Shown here: positions 51,016-59,179 of the stretch, one piece after another
Layout: the number at the start of each line of letters is the position of its first letter
Numbering within the stretch: position 1 is the stretch's first letter
Source of the DNA: Candidatus Rifleibacterium amylolyticum
GTDB lineage: Bacteria > Muiribacteriota > Ozemobacteria > Ozemobacterales > Ozemobacteraceae
DNA: 64,000 nucleotides
Direction: 5' to 3'
NCBI GenBank assembly: GCA_009917695.1
Contig: JAACJG010000010.1
Location: forward strand, 120,207-184,206
Made by a program: the position numbers and the translations under genes
The notes under the pieces: model-generated
Told to the model about the DNA's origin: nothing
The model's database searches: none
The model's input: only the letters and a program-made list of their open reading frames with translations

Positions 51016-52488
51016 TCAGGTAAGGGGAAGGGTGATTTCGGCAACAAAGCCGCCACCGTCACGATTTTTCAGCCGGATGCTGCCGTTGTGAAGCTTGACG
51101 GCATGCAGGGCAATCGCCAGACCGAGACCGGTGCCGCCGGTCGAACGGTTGCGGTCTTCGGCGCAGCGGTAAAATGGTTCGAAAAGCTTGCCGAGATCGG
51201 CTTCAGAAACGCCGGGGCCGCGGTCGGCGACGCTGATGACCAGTGATTTGTCGTTGCTGGTGAGAGAGACTTCGACCTGCGAGTTTTCGGGGCTGTATTT
51301 AATGGCGTTGCGCAGAACATTTTCAATAGCACGTTCGATCAGCTGCTGCCGGCCATTGATAGTGCAGTCAGCGGCCATCTTGAGACAGACCTGACAGTTG
51401 CGTGCCTTGCCTTCAAAGTTGGCGTCATTACAGATACGCGTCAGCATGGCGTTGAGGTCTATCTGGCGGCGCTCTTCGTTAATATTGCCGGTTTCAAGCC
51501 GCGAAAACTGCAATACTTCTTCGATCAGCGAGTTTATGCGGGCGACTTCTTTTTCGATGCGGGCCAGCATTGGTTGATCGGCTTCAGGAAGTTTCTTTTG
51601 CAATAACTCGGCAGCTACCTGCAGGCGGGCCAGTGGCGAGCGGAGTTCGTGCGAGATGTCGCCAAAAAGCCGGCGCTGCGTGCGGATCATCTGTTCTATT
51701 TTGTCGGCCATGTCGTTAAAATCGAGCGCGAGATCGCCGATTTCATCCAGACGCCTGATCGCAGAACCGGTGACGCGCGCATCGAGCTTGCCTCCGGCAA
51801 AATCACGGCTGGCCTGCCTCAGTTCGCCAATCGGGCTGACCATGTAGCGTGACAGAGCATAACAGAATACAGCTGTTATCAGCAGATAAAAAGGCATGGT
51901 GTCGATAATCCGGCCAATTATGAAGTGTTCAGGCCGCGGCATCTTTTGGGGAAAGTGGCTGATAATGACATACTTTTTGCCTGATTCTGAGGTAAGTAAG
52001 CTGCCGACCATTATTTCGCCGGCTATTTCGGTGCTCTCGATTTTTTCACCGGCGAAGAGTCGGCGCGCAACTTCCCTTACTTCGGGTTCTTTTTCTTCAA
52101 AGCTTTTCAGCAGAGATTCGTAGCGCGGATGACTACGGCGGCGGCGTTTCTGACTGATGGTCTGTGGCGGCGAGAAGATGAGTTGCAGGCTGTCGTTGTA
52201 GAGCCAGAAAGCGCCCGGAAGCTTAACCGACAGTGCCTGTTCGATGCCGGCGGTTTCATAGGCATCGACCGCCATCTGGCCGTTTTCTTCGAGCATTTCA
52301 CGGCCCAGGCTGAACAGGCGTCTGCTCTCGGGTCTGAAATGGTAGAAATATCCGTAGACAGCGACGCATATGCCGGTCAGAACGACGGTAAGCCAGAACC
52401 AGAAAAAGAATTTAAAGAACAGCCCCGAACCGTAAAAGTGGCTCATCGGGCTCTTTTCTGCGATACTGCTATTTTTCTGGTCTGACAT
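51016..52488 (-). CDS. CpxA-like sensor histidine kinase
   Basis: The 490-residue kinase has a transmembrane helix at about 24-48, a periplasmic sensor of about 140 residues, a second helix near 200-215, a HAMP domain (RYMVSPIGELRQASRDFAGG), the dimerisation/phosphoacceptor motif RRLFGDISHELRSPLARLQV with His in the H-box, and an ATPase domain with N-box (ENVLRNAIKYS), G1 (VADRGPGV) and G2 (GGTGLGLAIA). The phosphoacceptor region is nearly that of E. coli CpxA. It overlaps the response regulator gene by 20 bases. It probably senses envelope stress; the periplasmic domain is not closely related by eye. Confidence 0.9.
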   Translation of the reverse strand: MSDQKNSSIAEKSPMSHFYGSGLFFKFFFWFWLTVVLTGICVAVYGYFYHFRPESRRLFSLGREMLEENGQMAVDAYETAGIEQALSVKLPGAFWLYNDSLQLIFSPPQTISQKRRRRSHPRYESLLKSFEEKEPEVREVARRLFAGEKIESTEIAGEIMVGSLLTSESGKKYVIISHFPQKMPRPEHFIIGRIIDTMPFYLLITAVFCYALSRYMVSPIGELRQASRDFAGGKLDARVTGSAIRRLDEIGDLALDFNDMADKIEQMIRTQRRLFGDISHELRSPLARLQVAAELLQKKLPEADQPMLARIEKEVARINSLIEEVLQFSRLETGNINEERRQIDLNAMLTRICNDANFEGKARNCQVCLKMAADCTINGRQQLIERAIENVLRNAIKYSPENSQVEVSLTSNDKSLVISVADRGPGVSEADLGKLFEPFYRCAEDRNRSTGGTGLGLAIALHAVKLHNGSIRLKNRDGGGFVAEITLPLT

Positions 52489-53161
52489 AGAGATACCCTG
52501 TTCCGCGAATGGTTCTGATCGCTTCGTTGCCCTGGCCGATTTTTTTGCGCAGGTTGCTCATGTGAACGTCAAGACTGCGATCATCATAAGAGAGACGCCG
52601 GCCCAGCACCTTTTCTGCAAGCATCTGGCGCTCGACGACATTGCCGGCAGAACGCATCAACTGCTCGAGAATCGCGAACTCAACTTCGGTCAGGCCAAGG
52701 CTGACACCGCCCTTTTCGGCGGTTCTGCTGCCTGAATCGATGCTTACATCTGCAATTTCAATTCGGCCTGATGCCTTATCGCCGCTATCTTCAGAGTTCA
52801 ATGCGAGCCGGCGAAATACAGCCCGAATTCTCGCTACCAGCTCACGCGGGCTGAATGGCTTGGGCAGGTAATCATCAGCGCCCAGCTCGAGACCGAGAAT
52901 GCGATCGACTTCGTCACCGCGCGCGGTTAACATGATCACCGGCGTGTTAAGCTGACTGCGCAGGTTCTTGAGAACATCGAGGCCATTCATTTCAGGAAGC
53001 ATGATATCGAGAATGATCAGATCGAACCCGCCGGTTAAGGCCTTTTCAAGCCCGGTTTTGCCATTATGTATGCAGGTCGGCTCGAATTTTTCGGAGGTCA
53101 GATATTCTGCGAGCAGTTCGCATAGCTCATTATCATCATCGATTATTAGTATCTGCTTCAT
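52469..53161 (-). CDS. CpxR-like OmpR-family response regulator
   Basis: Read from ATG 53161 (AAGGG five bases upstream); an in-frame GTG at 53167 is less likely. The 230-residue protein has a receiver domain with the acidic pair DDD near residue 8, the phosphorylation site LIILDIMLPEMNG, the switch threonine in VIMLTARGDEVDR and lysine in ADDYLPKPFSPRE, then a winged-helix DNA-binding domain ending in RTIRGTGYLYVRPEK. The receiver is strikingly like CpxR of enterobacteria. With the divergent CpxP/Spy-like gene and a box at 53249-53263 this looks like a complete Cpx-type system. Confidence 0.92.
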   Translation of the reverse strand: MKQILIIDDDNELCELLAEYLTSEKFEPTCIHNGKTGLEKALTGGFDLIILDIMLPEMNGLDVLKNLRSQLNTPVIMLTARGDEVDRILGLELGADDYLPKPFSPRELVARIRAVFRRLALNSEDSGDKASGRIEIADVSIDSGSRTAEKGGVSLGLTEVEFAILEQLMRSAGNVVERQMLAEKVLGRRLSYDDRSLDVHMSNLRKKIGQGNEAIRTIRGTGYLYVRPEK

Positions 53162-53248
53162 GTTCACCCTTTATCTGCCAGATTTGCTGATATACATCAT
53201 TTTGTCTGTGATAGCGATTAGTATGCTACAGCACTGACCGGCGTTAAA

Positions 53249-53263
53249 GTAAAGAATTGTTAA
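53249..53263 (+). promoter_or_regulatory. Candidate CpxR-type box
   Basis: GTAAA-GAATT-GTTAA, compared with the E. coli CpxR consensus GTAAA-N5-GTAAA: a perfect first half and one mismatch in the second. It lies in the 208-base gap between the divergent cpxR-like and CpxP-like genes, the expected place for autoregulation of both. Confidence 0.5.
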
Positions 53264-53369
53264 GAGGGCGGCATGCTCTTTACTCTTCTTTTCAATGAGT
53301 TTACAGTATCTGAAGACAGAATTGATTATCTTGCATCATAAGAAAATCAAAAACTTGGAGGTTTATTAC

Positions 53370-54026
53370 ATGCAGAAAAAATTTGCTCTGGTTCTTGTTG
53401 CCCTTTTTGTCGTGTTGGCTGCAGGCAGCCTGTATTCCGCTGAAAAAGCCATGGTCAAACGCTTTGAGCGTGTGGAAGTGCGGAAAGCTGCCGGTGACAA
53501 TAATATGATGCCGGCCAGGCTGATGCAGCTTTTCAAGTTGGCCGACGAGCTTGAACTGACCAATTCTCAGTTATTGCAGCTGCGCATGGTCTTTCAGAAA
53601 CAGTCGGAAGCCCGCAAAAAAAACATGCAGAATGAAAAGCAGTTCAAGAAGCTGAATGACAGTAATATCAGCGAAGAAGAAGTAAGAAAACTGGCGGCTG
53701 CAAAGGCTAAGCAGCTCGAAGAGTCGATCATTGCAAAATTCAAGATGCAGCAGGAAATCAAAAAAGTTTTTACCCCCGAACAGCTCATAAAAATCGAAAA
53801 AATGAATGCGAAAAAGACTTTCAGAAAGGGGCCGCCCATGATGCCGTTCTGGAACAAAGCCGGCAAAGACCGCAAAGGCCCGCCTGCCATGTGGCGCAAC
53901 ATGTTTAACCGGAAGCCAGGTAAGCCCGGAGTGCCCAAGCCCGCCAGGCGCCAGCAAAAAAATTCACCCGAAGCAGTGATCGACGAAATGGAAAGCATCC
54001 TCGACGACATTGATTCTGGAGAATAA
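53370..54026 (+). CDS. CpxP/Spy-like periplasmic stress protein
   Basis: From ATG 53370 (GGAGG eight bases upstream) the product is 218 residues with a signal peptide (ALVLVALFVVLAAGSLYS). The mature protein is basic and helical with two LTxxQ-related motifs of the CpxP/Spy family: LELTNSQLLQLRMVF and VFTPEQLIKIEKM, flanking a charged helix. The C-terminal third is a proline- and lysine-rich tail (RKGPPMMPFWNKAGKDRKGP) not found in CpxP, then an acidic end. The gene diverges from the CpxR/CpxA-like pair, as cpxP does in E. coli, suggesting a periplasmic inhibitor or chaperone. A terminator follows it. Confidence 0.8.
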   Translation: MQKKFALVLVALFVVLAAGSLYSAEKAMVKRFERVEVRKAAGDNNMMPARLMQLFKLADELELTNSQLLQLRMVFQKQSEARKKNMQNEKQFKKLNDSNISEEEVRKLAAAKAKQLEESIIAKFKMQQEIKKVFTPEQLIKIEKMNAKKTFRKGPPMMPFWNKAGKDRKGPPAMWRNMFNRKPGKPGVPKPARRQQKNSPEAVIDEMESILDDIDSGE

Positions 54027-54059
54027 ATAAAACTCAGCTCAGACGCTGAATATCGATCA

Positions 54060-54084
54060 AAGCTGCCCATGCGGCAGCTTTTTT
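54060..54084 (+). terminator. Rho-independent terminator of the CpxP-like gene
   Basis: An 8-bp perfect stem, AAGCTGCC / GGCAGCTT, with a CATGC loop is followed by six T residues. Confidence 0.85.
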
Positions 54085-54122
54085 GCTATCTGTTCTGTGA
54101 GATCCTGCAGCTTTTGAGATTT

Positions 54123-54851
54123 TCAGTGGCGTTGGAAAGTCAGGCCGGTGTTCCAGTTGCGTGGCGCCAGCGGGTTCTGACTGACTGATTTGAAAAAATC
54201 AGAATAGACGACGTCGTAAAAGTCGTTAACCAGTATGCCGCGGCTGCGATCGGTTGCATTGAAGGCGAAGCCGGCCTGAATGCTCTCCGGGACGTAGGCG
54301 AGCTGAAGTTTAACGTTCCAGAGATAGCCCTGTTCGCCGCCATCGCTTACTTTTACCGGCTGAATTTTAAGAAAACTGATTCTTTCGCTGAGCACTTGAA
54401 TTCTTTCGGGAGCTCCATCACTTGATTCGATTCTGACCAGTTTGAGAAGATCCGAGTTTTGCAGTTTTTCGAGGCGATAGCGAACGTGCATTATCGGTCT
54501 CAGCAGCATTTTCTGGTCGTCGATATCCTTTTTTATCAGTTCAGGTGACGTGGTGTGGCGATAAAGCCGGTATTCGGCACCAGAAAGCCCGTCGGCCCGA
54601 GAAAAATCAGCTTCGAGCAGATCGCTGAAACGCATGGAAAACCCGCCACGATAAGGAATACAGCTGTTTTTCAGGTCATCATGAAGCTGTGTGCAGATGC
54701 GGCGTCCCTCGCTGAGCATGTCGATGCTGACTACTCCTGAGGTCGATGACTTCAGACCGCTCTGATAAAGATACAGCAGCGGGCCGGCAATGACCGTCGT
54801 CACTGCCAGTGCGATCATGACTTCAATTATGCTTATGCCTTTTCTTTTCAT
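54123..54851 (-). CDS. PilW/GspJ-like minor pseudopilin
   Basis: The 242-residue protein starts KRKGISIIEVMIALAVTTVI, a prepilin helix with glycine before the cleavage site and Glu at +5. It continues with LLYLYQSGLKSSTSGVVSID and RRICTQLHDDLKNSC, the PilW/GspJ pattern, and a beta-rich C-terminus. It overlaps the PilV-like gene by 4 bases and is the last gene of the third triad. Confidence 0.85.
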   Translation of the reverse strand: MKRKGISIIEVMIALAVTTVIAGPLLYLYQSGLKSSTSGVVSIDMLSEGRRICTQLHDDLKNSCIPYRGGFSMRFSDLLEADFSRADGLSGAEYRLYRHTTSPELIKKDIDDQKMLLRPIMHVRYRLEKLQNSDLLKLVRIESSDGAPERIQVLSERISFLKIQPVKVSDGGEQGYLWNVKLQLAYVPESIQAGFAFNATDRSRGILVNDFYDVVYSDFFKSVSQNPLAPRNWNTGLTFQRH

Positions 54852-55309
54852 GGCTGGTTCACTATTATCGTCGAGCGGGTCAGCTGGTCAAGCCCGGTAC
54901 TGCCTCGTTGCGGCCTGACATTTACCTGCACCAGTATTGCCTCCATGTCTTTGTGGGCCAATGGGGTTACCGTAATTTTGCGTTCGAATGCCGTCGCATC
55001 TTCAGGACGTTCAATGCCAGAAGCAGCACTGACAGCTTCGATCTTCTGCCATTCATTGAATTTGTAATCGGCAATGCCTGTATTGAGATGCTCACGCACT
55101 TTTATGCTGCCGAGAAATCTGAAAACTTCGAGCGGTTCGCGCGCCACCTGCTCGGCAAGATACTGTTGATAAGCGCTGGCAGTGCCACGGGTGGACTCAG
55201 ATATCAGCGTAAAAACGTAGATGACAAGAAGCCCCAGAACCATGGCGGCAAGCATGATTTCGGTGAAGGAAAACCCTCGCGCTTTTACTTTCGTTGTCGG
55301 GCAAAACAT
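54848..55309 (-). CDS. PilV-like minor pseudopilin
   Basis: The 153-residue product has a leader ending in KARGFSFTEIMLAAMVLGLL, with Glu at +5, then a helix and a small soluble part (EPLEVFRFLGSIKVREHLN) of the PilV/GspI size class. Its start codon shares one base with the stop of the PilX-like gene upstream, and it overlaps the PilW-like gene by 4 bases. Confidence 0.83.
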   Translation of the reverse strand: MFCPTTKVKARGFSFTEIMLAAMVLGLLVIYVFTLISESTRGTASAYQQYLAEQVAREPLEVFRFLGSIKVREHLNTGIADYKFNEWQKIEAVSAASGIERPEDATAFERKITVTPLAHKDMEAILVQVNVRPQRGSTGLDQLTRSTIIVNQP

Positions 55310-56490
55310 CAGTTGCGGGCCCCCGATCTGAAGCTGGTCCAGGGTGAAACGCTGATCTGATAAGAGCTGTCGGCGTTCGCCAGTGTTTTGTCAAAGCTTA
55401 TGTGGTGTTGGTTGTTGCTCCAGTTGTCGAGATTGAGATAATCTGCGAGCAACATGCCGCTGAGATTGAGCGCCTGCCGTGACTCTACCGTGCCGCTGCG
55501 ACTGTCATTGACTGCAATCAACGCGGCTTCGACCTTTTCAGAAGTATCGACAGTGATTTTTCCCTTGCGCGCGTAGAGAACCAGCAGATCTTCGTCGCTG
55601 CCCTTCTTCATGGCACCGGTGATGTTGAAGCTGTTGGCAATGATGACGCCTTTCCCTTTTATCTGCCAGTCGCCGGCAAACTCGATGCTGTCGTTGCAGT
55701 GACAGATGCCATGGAGATTGAGAATCTTTCTTTCGCGGTCTATAATAAGCATCTGCTCAAGATCTGCCAGCTTGAGGTTGCGCAGGCGCCAGAGGGTGAT
55801 GCGGTCATACAATTTGATTTCGGCCGGATTCGTCGGGGCTTCGGGTTCGTTTTCGTAAGCTTCGACCTGAAGGGAACTGTAACTGTCGAAAGTCTGGCGG
55901 TCGTGCCGCAGGGTCAGCGGTCGCAGCAGGCTGCTGCCGCGACTGCCGAGGCTGAGCATCGAAGCGACCATATAGTCGTATTGCGAGTGCAGAGTTTCTT
56001 TAATGACTGTCGATTTGCCGCCGGCTCTTTCGTCGAGCAGGGTTACCTCGATGTGAATGGCAAGTATGCCATGGCCTTCCTTTTTAGAGGCGTATTGGCG
56101 GTTTTTATGGTCATAATTGATGAAATTCACTATCTTAAGTCGGCTGGAAAACTCGCAGCTGAAGCCGGGCTGCAGCAGCCGACTGAGGTTGTCGCTGGCG
56201 AGTGGCAGTCGCATTTCCAGCTCTGCACCGGCTACTGCGCCAAGCATAAACCAGAAAATCTGCGAGCGCCGGTCACGGCAGTCGCGTTGAATGGTTGCCA
56301 TGGCTTCTTCGCGCAGCATGAGCGCGATTTCTCGTGCAATAAACTGTTGCCCGAGTCTATGGTCGGTGTTTCGCGCCGCCTGCATCATTCTGAAATAGCT
56401 TAGCGAAAGAATTGTCAGGCTTATAGCGATAAAGATGGCCAGCAGGAGTACGGAACCCTGTCTGCGATACTGTCTTGAGGCGAGGAGCAT
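55309..56490 (-). CDS. PilX-like minor pseudopilin
   Basis: The 393-residue protein begins RRQGSVLLLAIFIAISLTIL, the PilX/GspK-type helix without Glu at +5, and carries FIAREIALMLREEAMATIQR next. The last 150 residues have repeated short strands (LNLHGICHCNDSIEFAGDWQ, GKGVIIANSFNITGAM, LLVLYARKGKITV, LNLSGMLLADYLNL), consistent with a right-handed beta structure, as in the giant PilX-like protein at 3086-5431. It starts 11 bases after the anti-sigma gene's stop, so it appears to be in the same operon as the sigma factor. Confidence 0.78.
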   Translation of the reverse strand: MLLASRQYRRQGSVLLLAIFIAISLTILSLSYFRMMQAARNTDHRLGQQFIAREIALMLREEAMATIQRDCRDRRSQIFWFMLGAVAGAELEMRLPLASDNLSRLLQPGFSCEFSSRLKIVNFINYDHKNRQYASKKEGHGILAIHIEVTLLDERAGGKSTVIKETLHSQYDYMVASMLSLGSRGSSLLRPLTLRHDRQTFDSYSSLQVEAYENEPEAPTNPAEIKLYDRITLWRLRNLKLADLEQMLIIDRERKILNLHGICHCNDSIEFAGDWQIKGKGVIIANSFNITGAMKKGSDEDLLVLYARKGKITVDTSEKVEAALIAVNDSRSGTVESRQALNLSGMLLADYLNLDNWSNNQHHISFDKTLANADSSYQISVSPWTSFRSGARN

Positions 56491-56501
56491 TTATCTTAAC
56501 A

Positions 56502-56966
56502 TCATTTGATTTCGTCAGTTGGTGACGGGAATTTCAACTGTGGGAAGGCGGTGGCATCGGCGCCAGCCTCTGGTTTTGCCGGGTTACTGGCAGAGGTTGC
56601 TTCAGTGGAGGAGGTGAGGCTGGTTGTCTCGCTGGTTTTGCCCGGCTGCGTCTCTGACTTGCTGCTGTGTGAGAATATGGTCAGGGCAATGGTAGCAGTC
56701 AATGCCGCTCCGACCACTGCTGCCAGAAGTTTGGCTTTAAGTGAGGTGGCAGCTGCAGTTACTGTCAGGCTGCTCTCGATACTGGCAAGGAATGCTGCAG
56801 AAGGCTTGAGGTCAGAGGTAGGCGAGCCCGAGGTTTTGAGCAGAGCAAGCAATGCCAGTGTCGAGGCGCATTTTGGGCAGGTTCTGGCGTGCGCTTCGGT
56901 GGCAGCATCGACTTTGTTGTCTTCGATGGCCCGATCGATAATTTTTTTGCATTCTTTGTCTGTCAT
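56502..56966 (-). CDS. Anti-sigma factor with N-terminal zinc finger
   Basis: The 154-residue product has HARTCPKC near residue 27, the HxxxCxxC zinc-binding core of anti-sigma factors (zf-HC2 type), then one transmembrane helix at about 82-101 (LLAAVVGAALTATIALTIFS), and a Ser/Thr/Ala-rich periplasmic tail. It lies 11 bases after the ECF sigma gene, with TGAGG before its ATG. Such proteins hold the sigma factor at the membrane until a signal causes their destruction or release. Confidence 0.85.
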   Translation of the reverse strand: MTDKECKKIIDRAIEDNKVDAATEAHARTCPKCASTLALLALLKTSGSPTSDLKPSAAFLASIESSLTVTAAATSLKAKLLAAVVGAALTATIALTIFSHSSKSETQPGKTSETTSLTSSTEATSASNPAKPEAGADATAFPQLKFPSPTDEIK

Positions 56967-56977
56967 ACTTTATGGCC

Positions 56978-57550
56978 TCAAGACCTGAACTTCTTGCGCA
57001 ACCTGACTATCAGCCGGTGAAAGACCAGTCGCGCATTGCCTTCGCTCGATCCGAGATGCTCGGCAATCTCTGAGAAAGGCATCTGCTGAAAGACTCTGAG
57101 CTCGATAAGGACTCTTTCCTGGGGTTTGAGCCCCGCATACAGATCGTCAACCACGGCATCAGAAACGACCTGGGCTTCCGGGGTGCGGTCATCCGGGAGA
57201 TTGAGCAGATCGAACTCGTTGCCACTGGTATCGAACTTTTTCTCCTTTCGCAGCTTGTCGATATGCTGGTTTCTGGCAATTCGCAGCAGCCAGCCGACAA
57301 AGGAACCCGAAGTCTTGAACTGATCGATTTTGCGAAACGCGTTGATGAAGGCTTCCTGAGTGATGTCTTCGGCGTCTGACTTCTTGATGCCGAAGCCCAT
57401 CAGGTAGTACATCACCGTTCCGTAATGTCTCTTTACCAGCATGCTGAACGCCTGCTTCTGACCTTTGCGGGCCATTTCGATCAGATCGTTGCTTTCGAAG
57501 CTTTCGTAATTGCGGGTCAAGGGCGGGCGTCCAAATCCGGTACCAGACAC
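56978..57550 (-). CDS. ECF-type RNA polymerase sigma factor
   Basis: The 190-residue protein has sigma region 2 (AFSMLVKRHYGTVMYYLMGF, DAEDITQEAFINAFRKIDQF, FVGWLLRIARNQHIDKLRKE) and region 4 (LKPQERVLIELRVFQQMPFS, EIAEHLGSSEGNARLVFHRL), without regions 1 or 3, the mark of extracytoplasmic-function sigma factors such as RpoE. The ATG lacks a clear ribosome binding site. A possible self-recognised promoter lies at 57579-57607. Confidence 0.92.
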   Translation of the reverse strand: MSGTGFGRPPLTRNYESFESNDLIEMARKGQKQAFSMLVKRHYGTVMYYLMGFGIKKSDAEDITQEAFINAFRKIDQFKTSGSFVGWLLRIARNQHIDKLRKEKKFDTSGNEFDLLNLPDDRTPEAQVVSDAVVDDLYAGLKPQERVLIELRVFQQMPFSEIAEHLGSSEGNARLVFHRLIVRLRKKFRS

Positions 57551-57578
57551 ATCGATGCAGCTACGCTATTCTGTATGA

Positions 57579-57607
57579 ATAACGAAGGCAAAACAGAAAA
57601 TGTTACA
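57579..57607 (-). promoter_or_regulatory. Possible ECF-type autoregulatory promoter
   Basis: On the minus strand, TGTAAC and CGTTAT are 17 bases apart, a plan like that of ECF promoters (AAC at -35 and CGT at -10). It lies 29 bases upstream of the sigma factor's start codon, which would fit autoregulation by this sigma. Confidence 0.4.
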
Positions 57608-57716
57608 TCTTTCTGCTTTTCTGATGACCTTTTAAACATGACTTCTCTCTGGAAAGATCTATCGATAAGAATACTACTATGAAAAATACCTGGCAACTTA
57701 ATTGAAATACAGACAA

Positions 57717-57747
57717 AAAGAAGAAGGGCGGCTGTTGCCGCCCTTCT
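57717..57747 (-). terminator. Rho-independent terminator of the metallopeptidase gene
   Basis: An 11-bp perfect stem, AGAAGGGCGGC / GCCGCCCTTCT, with a four-base loop is followed by a T-rich run when read on the minus strand. It lies 20 bases after the stop of the gene at 57767-59008. Confidence 0.9.
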
Positions 57748-57766
57748 CGTGTGAGTGCGCCGGTTG

Positions 57767-59008
57767 TCAGTTGTTGAGATACTCTTTGTTACTCATGACA
57801 TAGGTTTTGATGAAATTGTATCTTTCCATGTCGATTTTGCCACCGTTGGCTGCAACAAAGTAATCGCCTTCAATCCTGCCACCAAGAACATAATAGGCGC
57901 AGCATTCGGCAAAGTCTTCTTCGGCCATGGTGCTGCCGTAAGAGGATACGCTTGTTCCTTTTATAGTGCCGTTTGGCCAGACCAGACTCTTCCAGGCCTG
58001 GAACTTATCTGGATTGGCGATGTGGAAACAGTGCGCCATTTCATGTATCAATGTTTTCTGGAAGCCCTTCTTGATCTGGTAGAGCTGCTCTGCTTCGGTC
58101 GGATCACGACCGTAATAGTCTTTAAGATTTTGATATAGTTCATCAGAAATAACAGTCGCCGGGTTCAGCATGTGAACCACCAGATCAGGCGGTTGCACGT
58201 AGCCACGGGCGGTTTCTGGTGAGCCTTCCGGGCCCTTTTCGTCGCGCACGACTTTTTCAGTGTGGCTCATGTATTCAGTTGGCAGAATGGCAAAGGCTTC
58301 TTCGGCGGCTTCGAGCTGGCCGGTAGTCCAGGCGGCTCCGACGCCGTCAGCAATTTCGATTCCGTAGGTTTCGTTTATCTCGTTCTTTTTTGCCTGAATC
58401 GGGTCGTCGATCGGGCCGACATCGGTGCCGGTTCCAGTGCCTGTGTCTGTATCTGTGCTGGTATCTGTTTCGGTGTCGGTGTTGGTATCTGTGGCAGTCC
58501 CGGTATCTGTTCCCGTGCCGGTGTCAGTGGCAGTGCCAGTGTCGGTACCCGTATCAGTATCGGTACCGGTGTCGGTTGCTGTTCCGGTGTCAGTGCCAGT
58601 GTCAGTATCGGTGTCTGTTGAGGTGTCAGTATCTGTAGATGTGTCTGTGTCGGTCGGTGGAACTATTTTTTCGCAGGTTATGACTTTGATATTAAGGGGG
58701 ATTCCGGCCATTTTGGCGCTGAGAATGCGTATCAGACTGTCGATGACGCTTTGTACTTTTTGTTCGGCGGTTTCTGTGCCGCTGGCAACCTGATCGGGAT
58801 CGACAATCTGGTCGGGACCGTCGGTTAGACTGCTGCCGGTAGAACTGCCAAGGTCGTGTCCGGTGCTGCCTTCAGGCTGCGCAATAGCAGAATCGATCGC
58901 ACGGTAGATAGTATCGACATAGCTGTCGCTCTGCGCGAATGCCATTCCCGGCAGCGCAATCAGCAAACATGCTACTAGAGCCAGTGTGACTATAAAGCGT
59001 CGGCTCAT
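57767..59008 (-). CDS. Secreted zincin metallopeptidase with a Thr-Asp repeat linker
   Basis: The 413-residue product has a signal peptide (VALVACLLIALPGMAFA region), an N-terminal helical part, a linker at about 119-196 made almost only of TDTDTG/TST/TAT repeats, and a C-terminal peptidase domain. The catalytic motif is LIHEMAHCFH (HExxH at 322-326), followed about 40 residues later by a conserved-looking MAEEDFAECC that could supply the third zinc ligand. GGAGG precedes the ATG and a terminator follows. The domain looks like the anthrax-toxin-lethal-factor or minor zincin type; the family is not certain. The linker probably spaces the domain from the cell surface. Confidence 0.8.
   Translation of the reverse strand: MSRRFIVTLALVACLLIALPGMAFAQSDSYVDTIYRAIDSAIAQPEGSTGHDLGSSTGSSLTDGPDQIVDPDQVASGTETAEQKVQSVIDSLIRILSAKMAGIPLNIKVITCEKIVPPTDTDTSTDTDTSTDTDTDTGTDTGTATDTGTDTDTGTDTGTATDTGTGTDTGTATDTNTDTETDTSTDTDTGTGTGTDVGPIDDPIQAKKNEINETYGIEIADGVGAAWTTGQLEAAEEAFAILPTEYMSHTEKVVRDEKGPEGSPETARGYVQPPDLVVHMLNPATVISDELYQNLKDYYGRDPTEAEQLYQIKKGFQKTLIHEMAHCFHIANPDKFQAWKSLVWPNGTIKGTSVSSYGSTMAEEDFAECCAYYVLGGRIEGDYFVAANGGKIDMERYNFIKTYVMSNKEYLNN
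58421..58654 (-). repeat. Degenerate 6-base-period repeat encoding Thr-Asp pairs
   Basis: About 234 bases encode an almost pure string of threonine with aspartate, glycine, serine or alanine. Codons vary at synonymous sites, so the period is visible mainly as a two-codon rhythm rather than as identical units. This suggests selection on the peptide and an older expansion rather than recent slippage. Confidence 0.75.
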
Positions 59009-59110
59009 GATTTACCTCCGACTGTACCGTTCCCTAACTAATTATACTTATTTTTTTGGCGTTTTGTTGCATTAATCTGTTTCGAAACATTTTCGTTATG
59101 ATATATGACT

Positions 59111-59140
59111 TTGCTCTGATGTCTTTTTGTCTGTTAGAAT
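59111..59140 (+). promoter_or_regulatory. Possible sigma-70 promoter
   Basis: TTGCTC and TAGAAT are 18 bases apart, about 40 bases upstream of the ATG at 59180. Confidence 0.35.
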
Positions 59141-59179
59141 GATATGGAGTTTTTTTGGCTGATACTGTCTGGAGGCAAT

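Noticed and set aside
53294..53369. Longer N-terminus for the CpxP-like protein from 53295
   Set aside because: It would put 25 polar residues before the signal peptide; the ATG at 53370 has a strong GGAGG site.
58421..58654. CRISPR-like or direct DNA repeat array
   Set aside because: The periodicity follows codon pairs in one long coding frame with synonymous variation; there are no spacers.
58390..58793. Plus-strand frames encoding VSVPVSV and QCQCRY repeats
   Set aside because: They are antisense readings of the Thr-Asp linker; the sense frame has signal peptide and HExxH domain.
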